From Planctomycetaceae bacterium (lineage in GTDB: Bacteria; Planctomycetota; Planctomycetia; Planctomycetales; Planctomycetaceae): a DNA stretch of 64,000 nt. The position numbers and the translations under genes are program-made. Of this stretch, positions 52,899 through 61,365 are shown one piece after another (the stretch's first letter is position 1; every line of letters begins with the position of its first letter). The notes below the pieces were generated by a model. It was not told where the DNA came from. It searched no databases and worked only from the letters and a program-made list of their open reading frames with translations. The DNA is taken from contig JABURQ010000030.1 of NCBI GenBank assembly GCA_014762625.1, positions 1 through 64,000 of the forward strand, given 5' to 3'.

Positions 52899-53354
52899 TC
52901 ACACTTCTGCGGAAGACGCGTCTCCCCCGAATTGTCCGACGAGAGTTTTGGCGAGCAGAAAGCAGGCGAAACCAGCCAGGACACCTCCCCAGTCCGCACA
53001 GCAATCCATGATATCTGCCATCCGACGCACCGGAATTTGTAACAGTTCATCCAGGACGGCATACAATCCTGGTACGATCAGCGAAAGAGAAATCACGCGA
53101 CGATCACTGGCCCCGCGCGTCCATTGCCAACAAGCGAACAGAAATGACAGCCCGGCATACGCTGCGAAGTGGAAGAACTTATCGCCACCATCTGCCATTA
53201 ATTCGTCCGCAGAAGAAATCCCTCGCAACAACATCTCAGGAGGAAGGTGTGTCATGACAAACATCACGAACCAATAAAGTCCCAGCGCAACCCCCACTAG
53301 AAAAGCTGTATTCGAGGTCCGGTTTTGATGATTGAATGACACAATAACATTCAT
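52899..53354 (-). CDS. VanZ-family membrane protein
   Basis: A 151-residue protein with about four hydrophobic helices. The VanZ signatures are present: DKFFHFAAYAGLSFLFACWQW and GLYAVLDELLQIPVRRMADIMDCCADWGGVLAG, where the DE-Q-R-D pattern is typical. The founding VanZ gives low-level teicoplanin resistance by an unknown mechanism; most relatives are simply conserved membrane proteins of unknown role. It is 36 bases from the aminotransferase stop and 24 bases before the GNAT gene, forming a likely minus-strand operon. Confidence 0.85.
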   Translation of the reverse strand: MNVIVSFNHQNRTSNTAFLVGVALGLYWFVMFVMTHLPPEMLLRGISSADELMADGGDKFFHFAAYAGLSFLFACWQWTRGASDRRVISLSLIVPGLYAVLDELLQIPVRRMADIMDCCADWGGVLAGFACFLLAKTLVGQFGGDASSAEV

Positions 53355-53390
53355 GTCGGCAGTGATTATTGGGCTTTCTGACTCATTTCA

Positions 53391-54659
53391 TCATGCCGGT
53401 TCAGGATAGGAATCCGCAAGACGATATTGGGGACGTTCTTCGAGAAAAGCGGCAATCCGGTCGGTTCGGCTGATGGCTTCGGGAATGAACTCAACCGCCT
53501 GTTGCAGACGTTCGTTGGGCTCGGCGCAGCTGAAACGGAGGAAACCGTGTCCGGCGTCTCCGAAACATTCTCCCCCCAGACAGGCAACGCCGAACTCATC
53601 ATCGGCTCCTTCCAGTAGATATAGCGCGAGGCCGTGACTGGTGATACCGAGTCGATTGCAGATCGGGGCGACATTAGGGAAGACGTAAAACGTCGCGAGT
53701 GGTGGTAACGAGTTGACGCCGTCAATTTTGTTGAGTCCCGTGGTTAGAAGTTCGACCTTCTCGCGGAACTTCTGCATGACTTCGTCCCGTTCGGTACTGT
53801 CTTTCTCGAGGGCAGCCTTGCCCGCCAGTTGGACGATTGGCGGCGTGCAGGAGAGAGTGGTATTGATCATTTTACTGATCGCGGTGGTGATTTCTGCGGA
53901 AGCGACTGAGAACCCGAGACGCCAGCCACTCATGCTGTATGATTTACTGAATGTGAACGCAGCGACCGATTGATCGAGCATGTCGGGCTGAGCACAGATC
54001 GAATGATGTTTCCCCTGCCAGACCATGTGGCAGTACGGTTCGTCGCTGAAGACGGCGATGTTTTTACCTCGCACGAGATCGGCGAGGCCACGCAGATCCT
54101 CTTCCGTGGCGATGCCGCCGGTGGGATTGTGCGGCGTGTTGAGAAAAATGGCTTTCGGCTGAGGATCGTCGTTCAGGAATTTTTCGATATCATCGAGACT
54201 CGGACGAAACGCGTTCTCGACTTTCAAATCGGAAAGTACGATCCGCGCTCCTCGTCGCTGGATGTTTGGCACATACGTCGGGAAATACGGACTGAAAACC
54301 AGCACGCCGTCGTTTGGATTCAAAAATGCTTCGCAGAAGAACTGTTCGAAGACTTTGGCCCCCGGTCCGACGGCGATGTTGTCAGCGGTCGCGGGAATGT
54401 TGAACTCGCGTTTGACGAAATCCGCAGCCGCCGCCCGAAACTCGGGCAATCCGGGGGAAGGGCAATAATGCGACTGGTTATTGTTGATGGCGTCGAGGCC
54501 CGACGATTTCGCCGACCCGGTACTATCGAACGGGCTGTCCCCCACTTCCAGTTCCACGACATCCTTGCCGGTGGCTTTTAATTGCTTGGCGATGGCCAGC
54601 ACCGTGAAAGCGGTTTCGACAGTTAACGATTGTGCGAAGTCACTCAATTGAACAGACAC
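53391..54659 (-). CDS. PLP-dependent aminotransferase, class I/II (GTG start)
   Basis: About 422 residues. I start at GTG 54659 because GGAGGAG lies about eight bases upstream; a TTG seven codons earlier would overlap that ribosome site. Fold type I motifs are visible: VELEVGDSPFDS, YCPSPGLPEFRAAAADF, TPHNPTGGIA (Asn contact with PLP), VFSDEPYCHMVW (Asp and Tyr), and the Schiff-base Lys239 in FTFSKSYSMSGWRLGF. This arrangement fits aspartate/aromatic-type aminotransferases; the exact amino donor is not clear. It is cytoplasmic. It heads the minus-strand run leading to VanZ, GNAT and panD. Confidence 0.9.
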   Translation of the reverse strand: MSVQLSDFAQSLTVETAFTVLAIAKQLKATGKDVVELEVGDSPFDSTGSAKSSGLDAINNNQSHYCPSPGLPEFRAAAADFVKREFNIPATADNIAVGPGAKVFEQFFCEAFLNPNDGVLVFSPYFPTYVPNIQRRGARIVLSDLKVENAFRPSLDDIEKFLNDDPQPKAIFLNTPHNPTGGIATEEDLRGLADLVRGKNIAVFSDEPYCHMVWQGKHHSICAQPDMLDQSVAAFTFSKSYSMSGWRLGFSVASAEITTAISKMINTTLSCTPPIVQLAGKAALEKDSTERDEVMQKFREKVELLTTGLNKIDGVNSLPPLATFYVFPNVAPICNRLGITSHGLALYLLEGADDEFGVACLGGECFGDAGHGFLRFSCAEPNERLQQAVEFIPEAISRTDRIAAFLEERPQYRLADSYPEPA

Positions 54660-54812
54660 GTGAAACGCTCCTCCCGGCAAAATTCGTAATCAGTGAAGCA
54701 GCGATTATGGAAAGGCAGGCCTTCCGACGCAAGCAGCGAATCAACTTCCGGAAATCGCTAGCGCACACTGAGAGACGGCCTTATCTTCCAATCTCAACTG
54801 CGAGAGCGGCTT

Positions 54813-55685
54813 TTATTTCGGCTTTTTCTTCGCCTTGAAATTCGGATCCGCTTTCGGTTTGGGATCGGGAAGAACAATTTCCGTAACTCCCGTTCCCTCA
54901 TACCCGGTAGCCGGTGTTCCGTCGTCGTTCAGTTTTCCCACGGTCCACAACAAGCCCCGCGAAACCAGCCCCAGCCAGACGTCATTATTCATGGTTTCAT
55001 TGTGGTGCCCCAGAGATGTTCCGAACACTTTTGCTTTTCCAAACGTGTTCGCCCAGACAACGACGTGATCTTTGTCGGTGTCTTTGCCGTACGCCTTTGC
55101 GAGTGGAATACAATTCGGCCACTGCTTCTCAATTTTGTAGAGCTCGCCGTTGGGAGTCTGCCATTCAGACGGGAATCCCTGCATGATGGGATGATCGGCA
55201 TTCATGGTTTTCACCAGCACGGACCGTTTCCCTTCGTGGCTCCGCGACGTCACTCCGATCAATTCCCGCCAACCGTCCGCTCCGGCTCCCGCGTTTCGAT
55301 AGCTGTGGAGCGAGCAATGCACGAAAATCGCCGGTACTCCCGCATGATGAGCGTTGACGATTCCCTGAATAAAATCGGCGTCGGTCACACCTCCGAAACA
55401 TTCGTTGTGAACGATCACATCGTACTGCTTGGCCCAATTGGGATCTTTATAGACGGAAATCTTGTGATCGCGTCCGCCATCCCCTTCGACGATGATGTCC
55501 CAGGAAATGCTGACCCTCTGGCTGAGTCCCTCGGAGATAATGACGGATTGGTTGGGATAATCATGGCAGCAGCCACCCGCGATGATCAGGCCTTTGAGTT
55601 TGGCTGGTTTGTCGGCTGCCTGCGAGATCAGGCACTGCCCCAACACGAGTGTCAGTATTAAACAAATACTCAATCGAACGCGCAT
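54813..55685 (-). CDS. Exported ThuA-domain protein
   Basis: A 290-residue protein with a signal peptide (LSICLILTLVLGQCLISQAADKP). The ThuA-like glutamine-amidotransferase fold is seen in LKGLIIAGGCCHDYPNQS, YDVIVHNECFGGVTDADFIQGI, AIFVHCSLHSYRNAG and GTSLGHHNETM. The tail is lysine-rich (NFKAKKKPK). ThuA family members are linked to 3-keto-sugar use; this one is secreted like most planctomycete copies. Another ThuA domain is fused to DUF1080 at 35386-36984. It is monocistronic by spacing. Confidence 0.88.
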   Translation of the reverse strand: MRVRLSICLILTLVLGQCLISQAADKPAKLKGLIIAGGCCHDYPNQSVIISEGLSQRVSISWDIIVEGDGGRDHKISVYKDPNWAKQYDVIVHNECFGGVTDADFIQGIVNAHHAGVPAIFVHCSLHSYRNAGAGADGWRELIGVTSRSHEGKRSVLVKTMNADHPIMQGFPSEWQTPNGELYKIEKQWPNCIPLAKAYGKDTDKDHVVVWANTFGKAKVFGTSLGHHNETMNNDVWLGLVSRGLLWTVGKLNDDGTPATGYEGTGVTEIVLPDPKPKADPNFKAKKKPK

Positions 55686-55768
55686 GAGATTTCCTCAGTC
55701 TGGTAGATGAAAGATTCACATTTTTCTCAGTGTAACGACCGCATTCCACCGGGATCCACTGGAATCCT

Positions 55769-57610
55769 TCAGAACAGTCCATGCAGCGGTTTGCCCGGTG
55801 CCGCCAGGTCATCGACACGTCGCGAAATGTCGGGATCTTCAATGAGTGGCGGTGCATGATGGGGTTTGAGCCGGGCGTCGATCACCAGCGATCCGCGACA
55901 ACCGAAATGCTTTTGATGGGTGAACGCGCCGATGCCCGAGATATCGGCGGCGGGATTGGAACGTGTGAACGTTACCCAGAGAAAGTTATTCAAGGTGGCC
56001 GATGTAAATTCGGCGTCATCGACCAGGACAATGATTGGAAACTGATTGACGGAATGATCGATAGAAAATGATTCGCAGAACCGAGCTAGAGAGGCCTCCT
56101 GTTGATCGCCGTAATGAGTGAATTTCGGACCGCGAACGGCGAGAATTCCCGGCAGGCAGACGCGGGCGTCGTCAAAGCCGTCGGGAAAGGACAACCCGGA
56201 CGGAATCTCTTTCGGGAGCTCGCGTCGCTTCGGTCCAACTGCGGCGATGACGAGTTTCGAGCCGGCGTTGAATCCGTCTCCGCTGTAGTCGAGAGTGTCG
56301 ATCGTCGTCCGGGTCTGAAAATGGAGATCGTGTTGCCAGTCAACACGTTCGAGCAGTCGCATCAGAAATCGATCGATCTCCTCGATGTTGAGCCCCGGAT
56401 GATCGGCATCGTTCAGAATCAAGAGATACTTCGCCAGTGAGAGTTGTCCCTGTCCCAGTATTGCATTCGCTTGCGTCAATAATTCCTGCGGGCGAGTCGG
56501 TTTATCGTAGGGGACGTATCGCTCGGAGCCAATTGCCAGAAGTAATGGATGGACGCCGGCCGCATCGACCGCGTTCACCGCTTTAACACCATTGATCACG
56601 GTCGGAATCGCCGGACCTGTAATCTCATGGATAATGTGACCGAACGAAGTGTCTTCCTGGGGAGGGCGACCGACAGCCGTCATCGGCCAGATGGCGTTCC
56701 GGCGATGGTAGACCTGATCAACTTTCAGATAGGGAAAAGGGTGCTGAAGGCTGTAATATCCGAGGTGATCGCCAAACGGTCCTTCCGGTTTCAAACCATC
56801 AGGAGCAATGGTTCCACTAATGCAGAAGTCAGCTTCAGCATAAATCGCCGGACCGCCTGGACGAGAAATCATCCGAATCGCTCGTTTTTGCAATGCTCCG
56901 GCAAACGTCAGTTCGCTCATTCCCTCCGGCAAGGGCATCACCGCGGAGAGAATCATTGAGGGCGCACCACCGATGAAGATATTGACCTTGAGCGGTTTGC
57001 CCCGCTCGATGGCTGCCTTGTGGTGGACGCCGATACTGCGATGAATCTGGTAGTGCAGGCCAACTTCCTGGTCCGGTTCGTAATCGTTACCCGCCAGTTG
57101 GACGCGATACATGCCGAGATTCGAGGACATCAATCCTGGCTTGCGCGGATCCTCAGTGTAGACGGCGGGAAGTGTCACAAACGGACCGCCGTCGTCGGGC
57201 CAACTGACTTGCTGAGGAAGTTCGGAGAGTTTCGTGGAGCAATCGATTGCAGGCCCCGAACGAACTTTGCGGGGGAGCATCGAAAGCGCAGGGCAGACTG
57301 CCGAGAGGTATTTCCACGGTCGCTTCGCATATTGCATCGGGTCGATTTTCAGAGCCACCAGTTTCTGGACCGCACTCAATGCATCCCGAAACAGGAATTC
57401 TGTCCGTTCGAACGTCCCGAAGAGATTGGTCACCATCGGAAACCGAGTCCCCTTTACATTCTCAAAGAGAATAGCCGGTCCCTGAGCCTGATAAAGACGT
57501 CGCTGGATTTCCGCTGCTTCCAGGTTGGGATCGATCTCTTCCACGATGCGGATCAAATGCCCATGCCGTTCGAGATCGGCGACACACTGTTGCAGATTGC
57601 GATACCCCAT
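55769..57610 (-). CDS. UbiD-family decarboxylase, candidate menaquinone-route enzyme
   Basis: About 613 residues from ATG 57610, where family homology begins (MGYRNLQQCVADLERHGHLIRI); ATG 57646 would add 12 residues. UbiD family features include FGTFERTEFLF near residue 75, and LKPEGPFGDHLGYYS near the catalytic Glu. These enzymes use prenylated FMN made by a UbiX partner, which is not in this window. The length (over 600) fits the long SCO4490-like branch linked to the futalosine menaquinone pathway better than the 490-residue UbiD of ubiquinone synthesis. Presence of mqnE 8 kb away supports this. Other UbiD substrates cannot be excluded. Confidence 0.83.
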   Translation of the reverse strand: MGYRNLQQCVADLERHGHLIRIVEEIDPNLEAAEIQRRLYQAQGPAILFENVKGTRFPMVTNLFGTFERTEFLFRDALSAVQKLVALKIDPMQYAKRPWKYLSAVCPALSMLPRKVRSGPAIDCSTKLSELPQQVSWPDDGGPFVTLPAVYTEDPRKPGLMSSNLGMYRVQLAGNDYEPDQEVGLHYQIHRSIGVHHKAAIERGKPLKVNIFIGGAPSMILSAVMPLPEGMSELTFAGALQKRAIRMISRPGGPAIYAEADFCISGTIAPDGLKPEGPFGDHLGYYSLQHPFPYLKVDQVYHRRNAIWPMTAVGRPPQEDTSFGHIIHEITGPAIPTVINGVKAVNAVDAAGVHPLLLAIGSERYVPYDKPTRPQELLTQANAILGQGQLSLAKYLLILNDADHPGLNIEEIDRFLMRLLERVDWQHDLHFQTRTTIDTLDYSGDGFNAGSKLVIAAVGPKRRELPKEIPSGLSFPDGFDDARVCLPGILAVRGPKFTHYGDQQEASLARFCESFSIDHSVNQFPIIVLVDDAEFTSATLNNFLWVTFTRSNPAADISGIGAFTHQKHFGCRGSLVIDARLKPHHAPPLIEDPDISRRVDDLAAPGKPLHGLF

Positions 57611-57979
57611 GATGAGTCCGATTCCTGTCCGAAGAGTCTCCGACAAAGTATAGAAAGAGCGACCACGGACTCCAATTGCACCGGAATACTCCAGTCAGGG
57701 GGAATCGTCGGCTCTCCAGTAACCTTGCCGCGAAAGATGAAATCACAATCAGAGCATCGGCGAGAAAGTATCAGTTATCCAGTCTGAGACCTGTCAAACA
57801 ATCGAGAGTCAGACTGTCCGTAATCGCCGTTGATTCTCAGATAAGGTTTGAGAATCAGAACATGATTTTCCGCGCATGAAAAAAGCCGGCGATTCCTCAC
57901 CGGCTTCGTGTTTCACTCTGCATAAGGCTTTGAGGTCTCAGCGACCAACCCCATCAGACTTCAACATAGGGTTGACAGC
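57611..57979. other. Intergenic region between UbiD-family gene and cold-shock gene
   Basis: 369 bases holding the cold-shock terminator (57883-57906) and presumably the promoter of the UbiD-family gene. No coding sequence with a ribosome site is visible. Confidence 0.5.
57883..57906 (-). terminator. Terminator of the cold-shock gene
   Basis: AAGCCGG (57883-57889) pairs with CCGGCTT (57900-57906). On the minus strand the stem runs into a T-run (A-run ending at 57884), about 75 bases after the stop at 57980. Confidence 0.75.
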
Positions 57980-58177
57980 TCAGATCACGCGAACGTTTTC
58001 TGCACGCGGGCCTTTGGGGCCCTGTCCTTCGGTGTACTCAACACGCTGACCTTCTTGCAAATCGTCGAACTGGACACCTTCGAGATTGGACATGTGGAAA
58101 AACATGTCTTTGCCGGATCCATTGTCAATGAATCCAAAACCTTTGTCAGTCAGCTTCTTAATCGAACCTTCAGTCAT
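57980..58177 (-). CDS. Cold-shock domain protein (CspA family)
   Basis: A 65-residue single cold-shock domain. The RNA-binding motifs are KGFGFID (RNP1) and DMFFHMS (RNP2). I start at ATG 58177 (MTEGSIKKLTDKGFGFID); an upstream in-frame start at 58231 lies within the 5' leader. Such proteins bind single-stranded RNA and keep mRNAs unfolded, at low temperature or constitutively. A good sigma-70 type promoter at 58271-58299 would give a 5' leader of about 87 bases, and long leaders are typical of csp genes. A terminator follows the gene. Confidence 0.93.
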   Translation of the reverse strand: MTEGSIKKLTDKGFGFIDNGSGKDMFFHMSNLEGVQFDDLQEGQRVEYTEGQGPKGPRAENVRVI

Positions 58178-58270
58178 TACTTCTTTCACTTCACTCAAAA
58201 CTTTTACCGTTACCGATAACGCCCGAAACACATCTTCAAAGCCTTAAAAAATCATCGGCCCGGTAAAAAG

Positions 58271-58299
58271 AGTGTACATCTACAGCATTCCGACGTCAA
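58271..58299 (-). promoter_or_regulatory. Sigma-70-type promoter of the cold-shock gene
   Basis: On the minus strand TTGACG (58294-58299) and TACACT (58271-58276) are exactly 17 bases apart. The -35 matches consensus at five of six positions and the -10 at four of six. Transcription would begin near 58264, upstream of the cold-shock start at 58177. Confidence 0.65.
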
Positions 58300-58477
58300 T
58301 TGAGACTTGAAAATCCGAAAAAATCTGGTGATTCCCCCGAGAGGGCATCCAACCTGCCGCTTGACGGCTTTTTCCACCCAACCTATACTCACGTCTTATC
58401 TTACGTCCAAGGAGTCTCGATGGTTCACGGATAACTCCCGGAGCCTCGCATCGGTATTATGCCACGGAAATGGATTG

Positions 58478-59365
58478 ATGAATCAACACCAGCGCGATCT
58501 CAAAACCAATGAACTCGAAAAACTGGCCTCTCAAGTCGCCCCTTTTTTCGAGAAGTATAAAGAGGTCATGATCTATGCCGTGTGTGCGCTGATGCTGGCG
58601 TTTTCCGCTTGGTACTACGTCACACAGACCTCCCAGACCGCGAATTCGGCGGGATGGTCGAAACTGATTACAGCGAACGATGTCGATGATTACGGGACGG
58701 TCGCCTCTCAACACAAGGGAGAAGCTCCGGGACAGTGGGCGCTGCTCAATGAAGCCGATCTTTTGTTGAATCAGGGAGTTCGCGGTTCATTTACCGATCG
58801 TGAAGGGGCTGTCTCCGATTTGAACGCAGCCGAAGAAAAATATCGAGAACTGCTCAACCAAAGCGGCATGCCCGCTCCACTCGAAGAGCGAGCTTTGTTT
58901 GGATTGGCACGTTGCCTGGAAACGTTGAGTGGTAAAGATACCGACGATGCCGTCAAAGCCTATCAGACCTTTCTCGAGCGATTTCCTGATAGCATCTACG
59001 CTTCGTTTGTCGAGACTCAAATCAAGTCGCTCCAGGAAGAAGAGACTCAGGAATTCTATGCATGGTTTAAAAATCAGAATCCCAAACCCTCGGATTTGCC
59101 CCAACCCACGGATGGATTGCCGGCCGGGCATCCTTCCGTGAATCCGGAAAGTTTGATTCAACTTCCCGATACACCCTCTATGCTCAAGCTTCCGGGTGAC
59201 GCCGCACCGGCATTTCCGGAAGGACTCGACGAATCACCTGAGGGAGACGGGTTGCCCGAGGCGCCGCCTCTGCCCGAGCAAAATAGTTCCAGCGGCACCG
59301 CTCCTGCGTTCCCCGAACTTCCCAATCCCGGAACGTCCGAGACCGAAAAATCGGGGGACGAGTGA
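58478..59365 (+). CDS. Membrane-anchored TPR-like protein
   Basis: About 295 residues from ATG 58478 (CGGAAA upstream). The longer open frame above has no coding features. Residues about 1-28 are charged; one transmembrane helix follows (EVMIYAVCALMLAFSAWYYV). Then come helical hairpins of TPR character: QWALLNEADLLLNQG, LNAAEEKYRELLNQ, ERALFGLARCLETL and AVKAYQTFLERFPDSIYASFVE. The last 80 residues are Pro/Gly/Glu-rich and disordered. The layout resembles YfgM-like inner-membrane proteins that assist the Sec translocon or periplasmic chaperones, but identity is only general. Next downstream is rluD. Confidence 0.8.
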   Translation: MNQHQRDLKTNELEKLASQVAPFFEKYKEVMIYAVCALMLAFSAWYYVTQTSQTANSAGWSKLITANDVDDYGTVASQHKGEAPGQWALLNEADLLLNQGVRGSFTDREGAVSDLNAAEEKYRELLNQSGMPAPLEERALFGLARCLETLSGKDTDDAVKAYQTFLERFPDSIYASFVETQIKSLQEEETQEFYAWFKNQNPKPSDLPQPTDGLPAGHPSVNPESLIQLPDTPSMLKLPGDAAPAFPEGLDESPEGDGLPEAPPLPEQNSSSGTAPAFPELPNPGTSETEKSGDE

Positions 59366-59447
59366 TCCGCCGCTGGCGGCACTCTGTATGAGTCTGAGGG
59401 TGTCGGTTATGCTGGTGGGACTCATTAGTCCCACTCCGGTCGCTGTT

Positions 59448-60488
59448 ATGTCTGAAGAATTGTCCCACGAGCCGATAGAAATCACGGTGGAGTCTCGCGC
59501 TCACGGCTGGCGCGTGGATCATTATCTCTCACGATTGTATGCCAATTACTCCCGGGCGATGTTTCAGAAATCGATCGAGCAGGGAGGGGTTTTGCTCAAC
59601 GGCTTACCGATCAAAGCCTCCCGGCGTTTGCGAGTTAACGATCGATTGTCGGTCAAGCTTCCGGAACTCCCCGACGAAACCATTCCTCCAGAAGATATTC
59701 CACTCGATGTCCTCTACGAAGACGATCATCTGGTGGTCATCAACAAAGCGGCCAACATGATCGTCCATCCGGGAAAAGGGAACTATCGGGGAACGATGGC
59801 CGGGGCGTTGCAGTTCCATTTCGATGAACTGAGCGACACCGCCGGATCATTGAGACCGGGGATCGTTCATCGACTCGATCGCGATACGACCGGTGTGCTG
59901 GTTGTGGCAAAAAATAATCAGGTTCACAATCGGCTCAGCAGCCAGTTCGCGGATCGAGATGTCGCCAAGGTCTATCATGCGATTGCCTGGGGAGAGTTGG
60001 AGTTTGACGCCGGTCGGATCGAAACGTATGTCAGAACTCATCCCAAACACCGGGAAAAAATGATCGTCTGCGACGAGGGGGGCAACGCTCGCTACGCCGA
60101 TACTTTTTACAAAGTCCTCGAGCGATTCGATGGTTTTACCTATGTCGAAATGCACCCGAAGACGGGACGAACACATCAGTTAAGGCTCCATCTTCAACAC
60201 CTCGGCCATCCGATCGTCGCCGATCGTCAATACGGCGGGCAGATCGGTCTCTTGAAATCAGAACTGACCGGCGAAACGGAAATCGGCTCGCAAACCGCCC
60301 GTAAGCGACGCACGCTCGAGCATGTCGATCGGGCGGATGTCCTGATCGAACGGCAGGCTTTACACGCCCACATTCTGGAGTTCGATCATCCGGAGACTGG
60401 AAAACGGATGTCGTTTACCGCACCATTACCAGACGACATGAAACAAACTCTGACCGCTTTGCGTGAATATCGAAAGAACACCCCATGA
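59448..60488 (+). CDS. rluD: 23S rRNA pseudouridine synthase, RluD family
   Basis: About 346 residues from ATG 59448. Other in-frame ATGs at 59410 and 59388 are possible; none has a clear ribosome site except a weak GAGG before 59410. An N-terminal S4 domain (HGWRVDHYLSRLYANYSRAMFQKSIEQGGVLLNG) precedes the catalytic domain. The catalytic Asp lies in HRLDRDTTGVLVVAK, and HPKTGRTHQLRLHLQHLGHPI is the second family block. RluD converts uridines of helix 69 in 23S rRNA to pseudouridine; RluC or RluA specificity cannot be excluded. The gene overlaps the next by four bases (ATGA), so they are coupled. Confidence 0.9.
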   Translation: MSEELSHEPIEITVESRAHGWRVDHYLSRLYANYSRAMFQKSIEQGGVLLNGLPIKASRRLRVNDRLSVKLPELPDETIPPEDIPLDVLYEDDHLVVINKAANMIVHPGKGNYRGTMAGALQFHFDELSDTAGSLRPGIVHRLDRDTTGVLVVAKNNQVHNRLSSQFADRDVAKVYHAIAWGELEFDAGRIETYVRTHPKHREKMIVCDEGGNARYADTFYKVLERFDGFTYVEMHPKTGRTHQLRLHLQHLGHPIVADRQYGGQIGLLKSELTGETEIGSQTARKRRTLEHVDRADVLIERQALHAHILEFDHPETGKRMSFTAPLPDDMKQTLTALREYRKNTP

Positions 60489-61354
60489 AGCTTGCCAAAG
60501 TTCGCTTGTCCGACGGAACTCAGCACGTCGCCAAGCTCGATCAGGATCAATTTCATTTACTCGATCTGACACAAGTCGAGAGTGTGAATTCGCTTTCCGA
60601 TGTTCTGCATTCGCCGGACCCAAAGGGTTTGGTCAATTTTCTGACCCAACCCGACCGGGAACCTCTCAACGGCGAGGATGTCAAGCTGCTGGCTCCCATC
60701 GATCGACAGGAAGTCTGGGCGGCGGGAGTCACGTACAAACGATCTCAGGTGGCTCGGATGGAGGAGTCGGAAGCGGGCGCCTCGCACTACGATAAGGTTT
60801 ATACCGCACCCCGCCCGGAACTCTTCTTCAAATCAACTGCGTCACGTGTGAGTGGTCCGGGTGAACCGGTTCGCGTCCGCTACGACAGCCATTGGTCCGT
60901 TCCCGAACCGGAGTTGACGCTCGTCGTTTCTCCCGAGAAAAAACTGGTCGGTTTTACTGTCGGTAACGATATGTCGGCACGCGATATCGAAGGCGAAAAT
61001 CCGCTCTACCTGCCGCAGGCCAAGTTTTACAATCAGGCCGCCGGTCTCGGACCCTGCATCCTCGTTCCCGAGGAGCCGTTCGATAAAGCCGGAACCAGAA
61101 TCATTTTGACCATCAAACGAGGCGGCGAAACCGTCTTTCAGGACGAAACCGGGACCGATCAAATTGTCCGCGAATTCGACGAACTGATTGGCTGGCTCGG
61201 TCGCGAAAACGATTATCCCGACGGCGTGATGCTGATGACGGGAACCGGGATCGTTCCCGACGATGATTTCTCGCTCGAAGATGGAGACGAAGTTCACATC
61301 GAAATCACCGGCATCGGCACGTTGGTCAATCCGGTGGCGAAGGCGACGAGCTAA
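60485..61354 (+). CDS. Fumarylacetoacetate hydrolase (FAH) family protein
   Basis: A 289-residue cytoplasmic protein. FAH family features are: VWAAGVTYKRSQVARMEES, RPELFFKSTASRVSGPGEP, SHWSVPEPELTLVV (ExE metal ligands) and GFTVGNDMSARDIEGENPLYLPQAK. This is the branch of keto-acid hydrolases and dehydratases such as those acting on 2,4-diketo-3-deoxy sugar acids, not tyrosine catabolism as such. The start overlaps the rluD stop by four bases, so the proteins are produced together despite unrelated functions. It converges with the minus-strand ATP-grasp-like gene 11 bases downstream. Confidence 0.9.
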   Translation: MKLAKVRLSDGTQHVAKLDQDQFHLLDLTQVESVNSLSDVLHSPDPKGLVNFLTQPDREPLNGEDVKLLAPIDRQEVWAAGVTYKRSQVARMEESEAGASHYDKVYTAPRPELFFKSTASRVSGPGEPVRVRYDSHWSVPEPELTLVVSPEKKLVGFTVGNDMSARDIEGENPLYLPQAKFYNQAAGLGPCILVPEEPFDKAGTRIILTIKRGGETVFQDETGTDQIVREFDELIGWLGRENDYPDGVMLMTGTGIVPDDDFSLEDGDEVHIEITGIGTLVNPVAKATS

Positions 61355-61365
61355 TCGGCTTCGAC

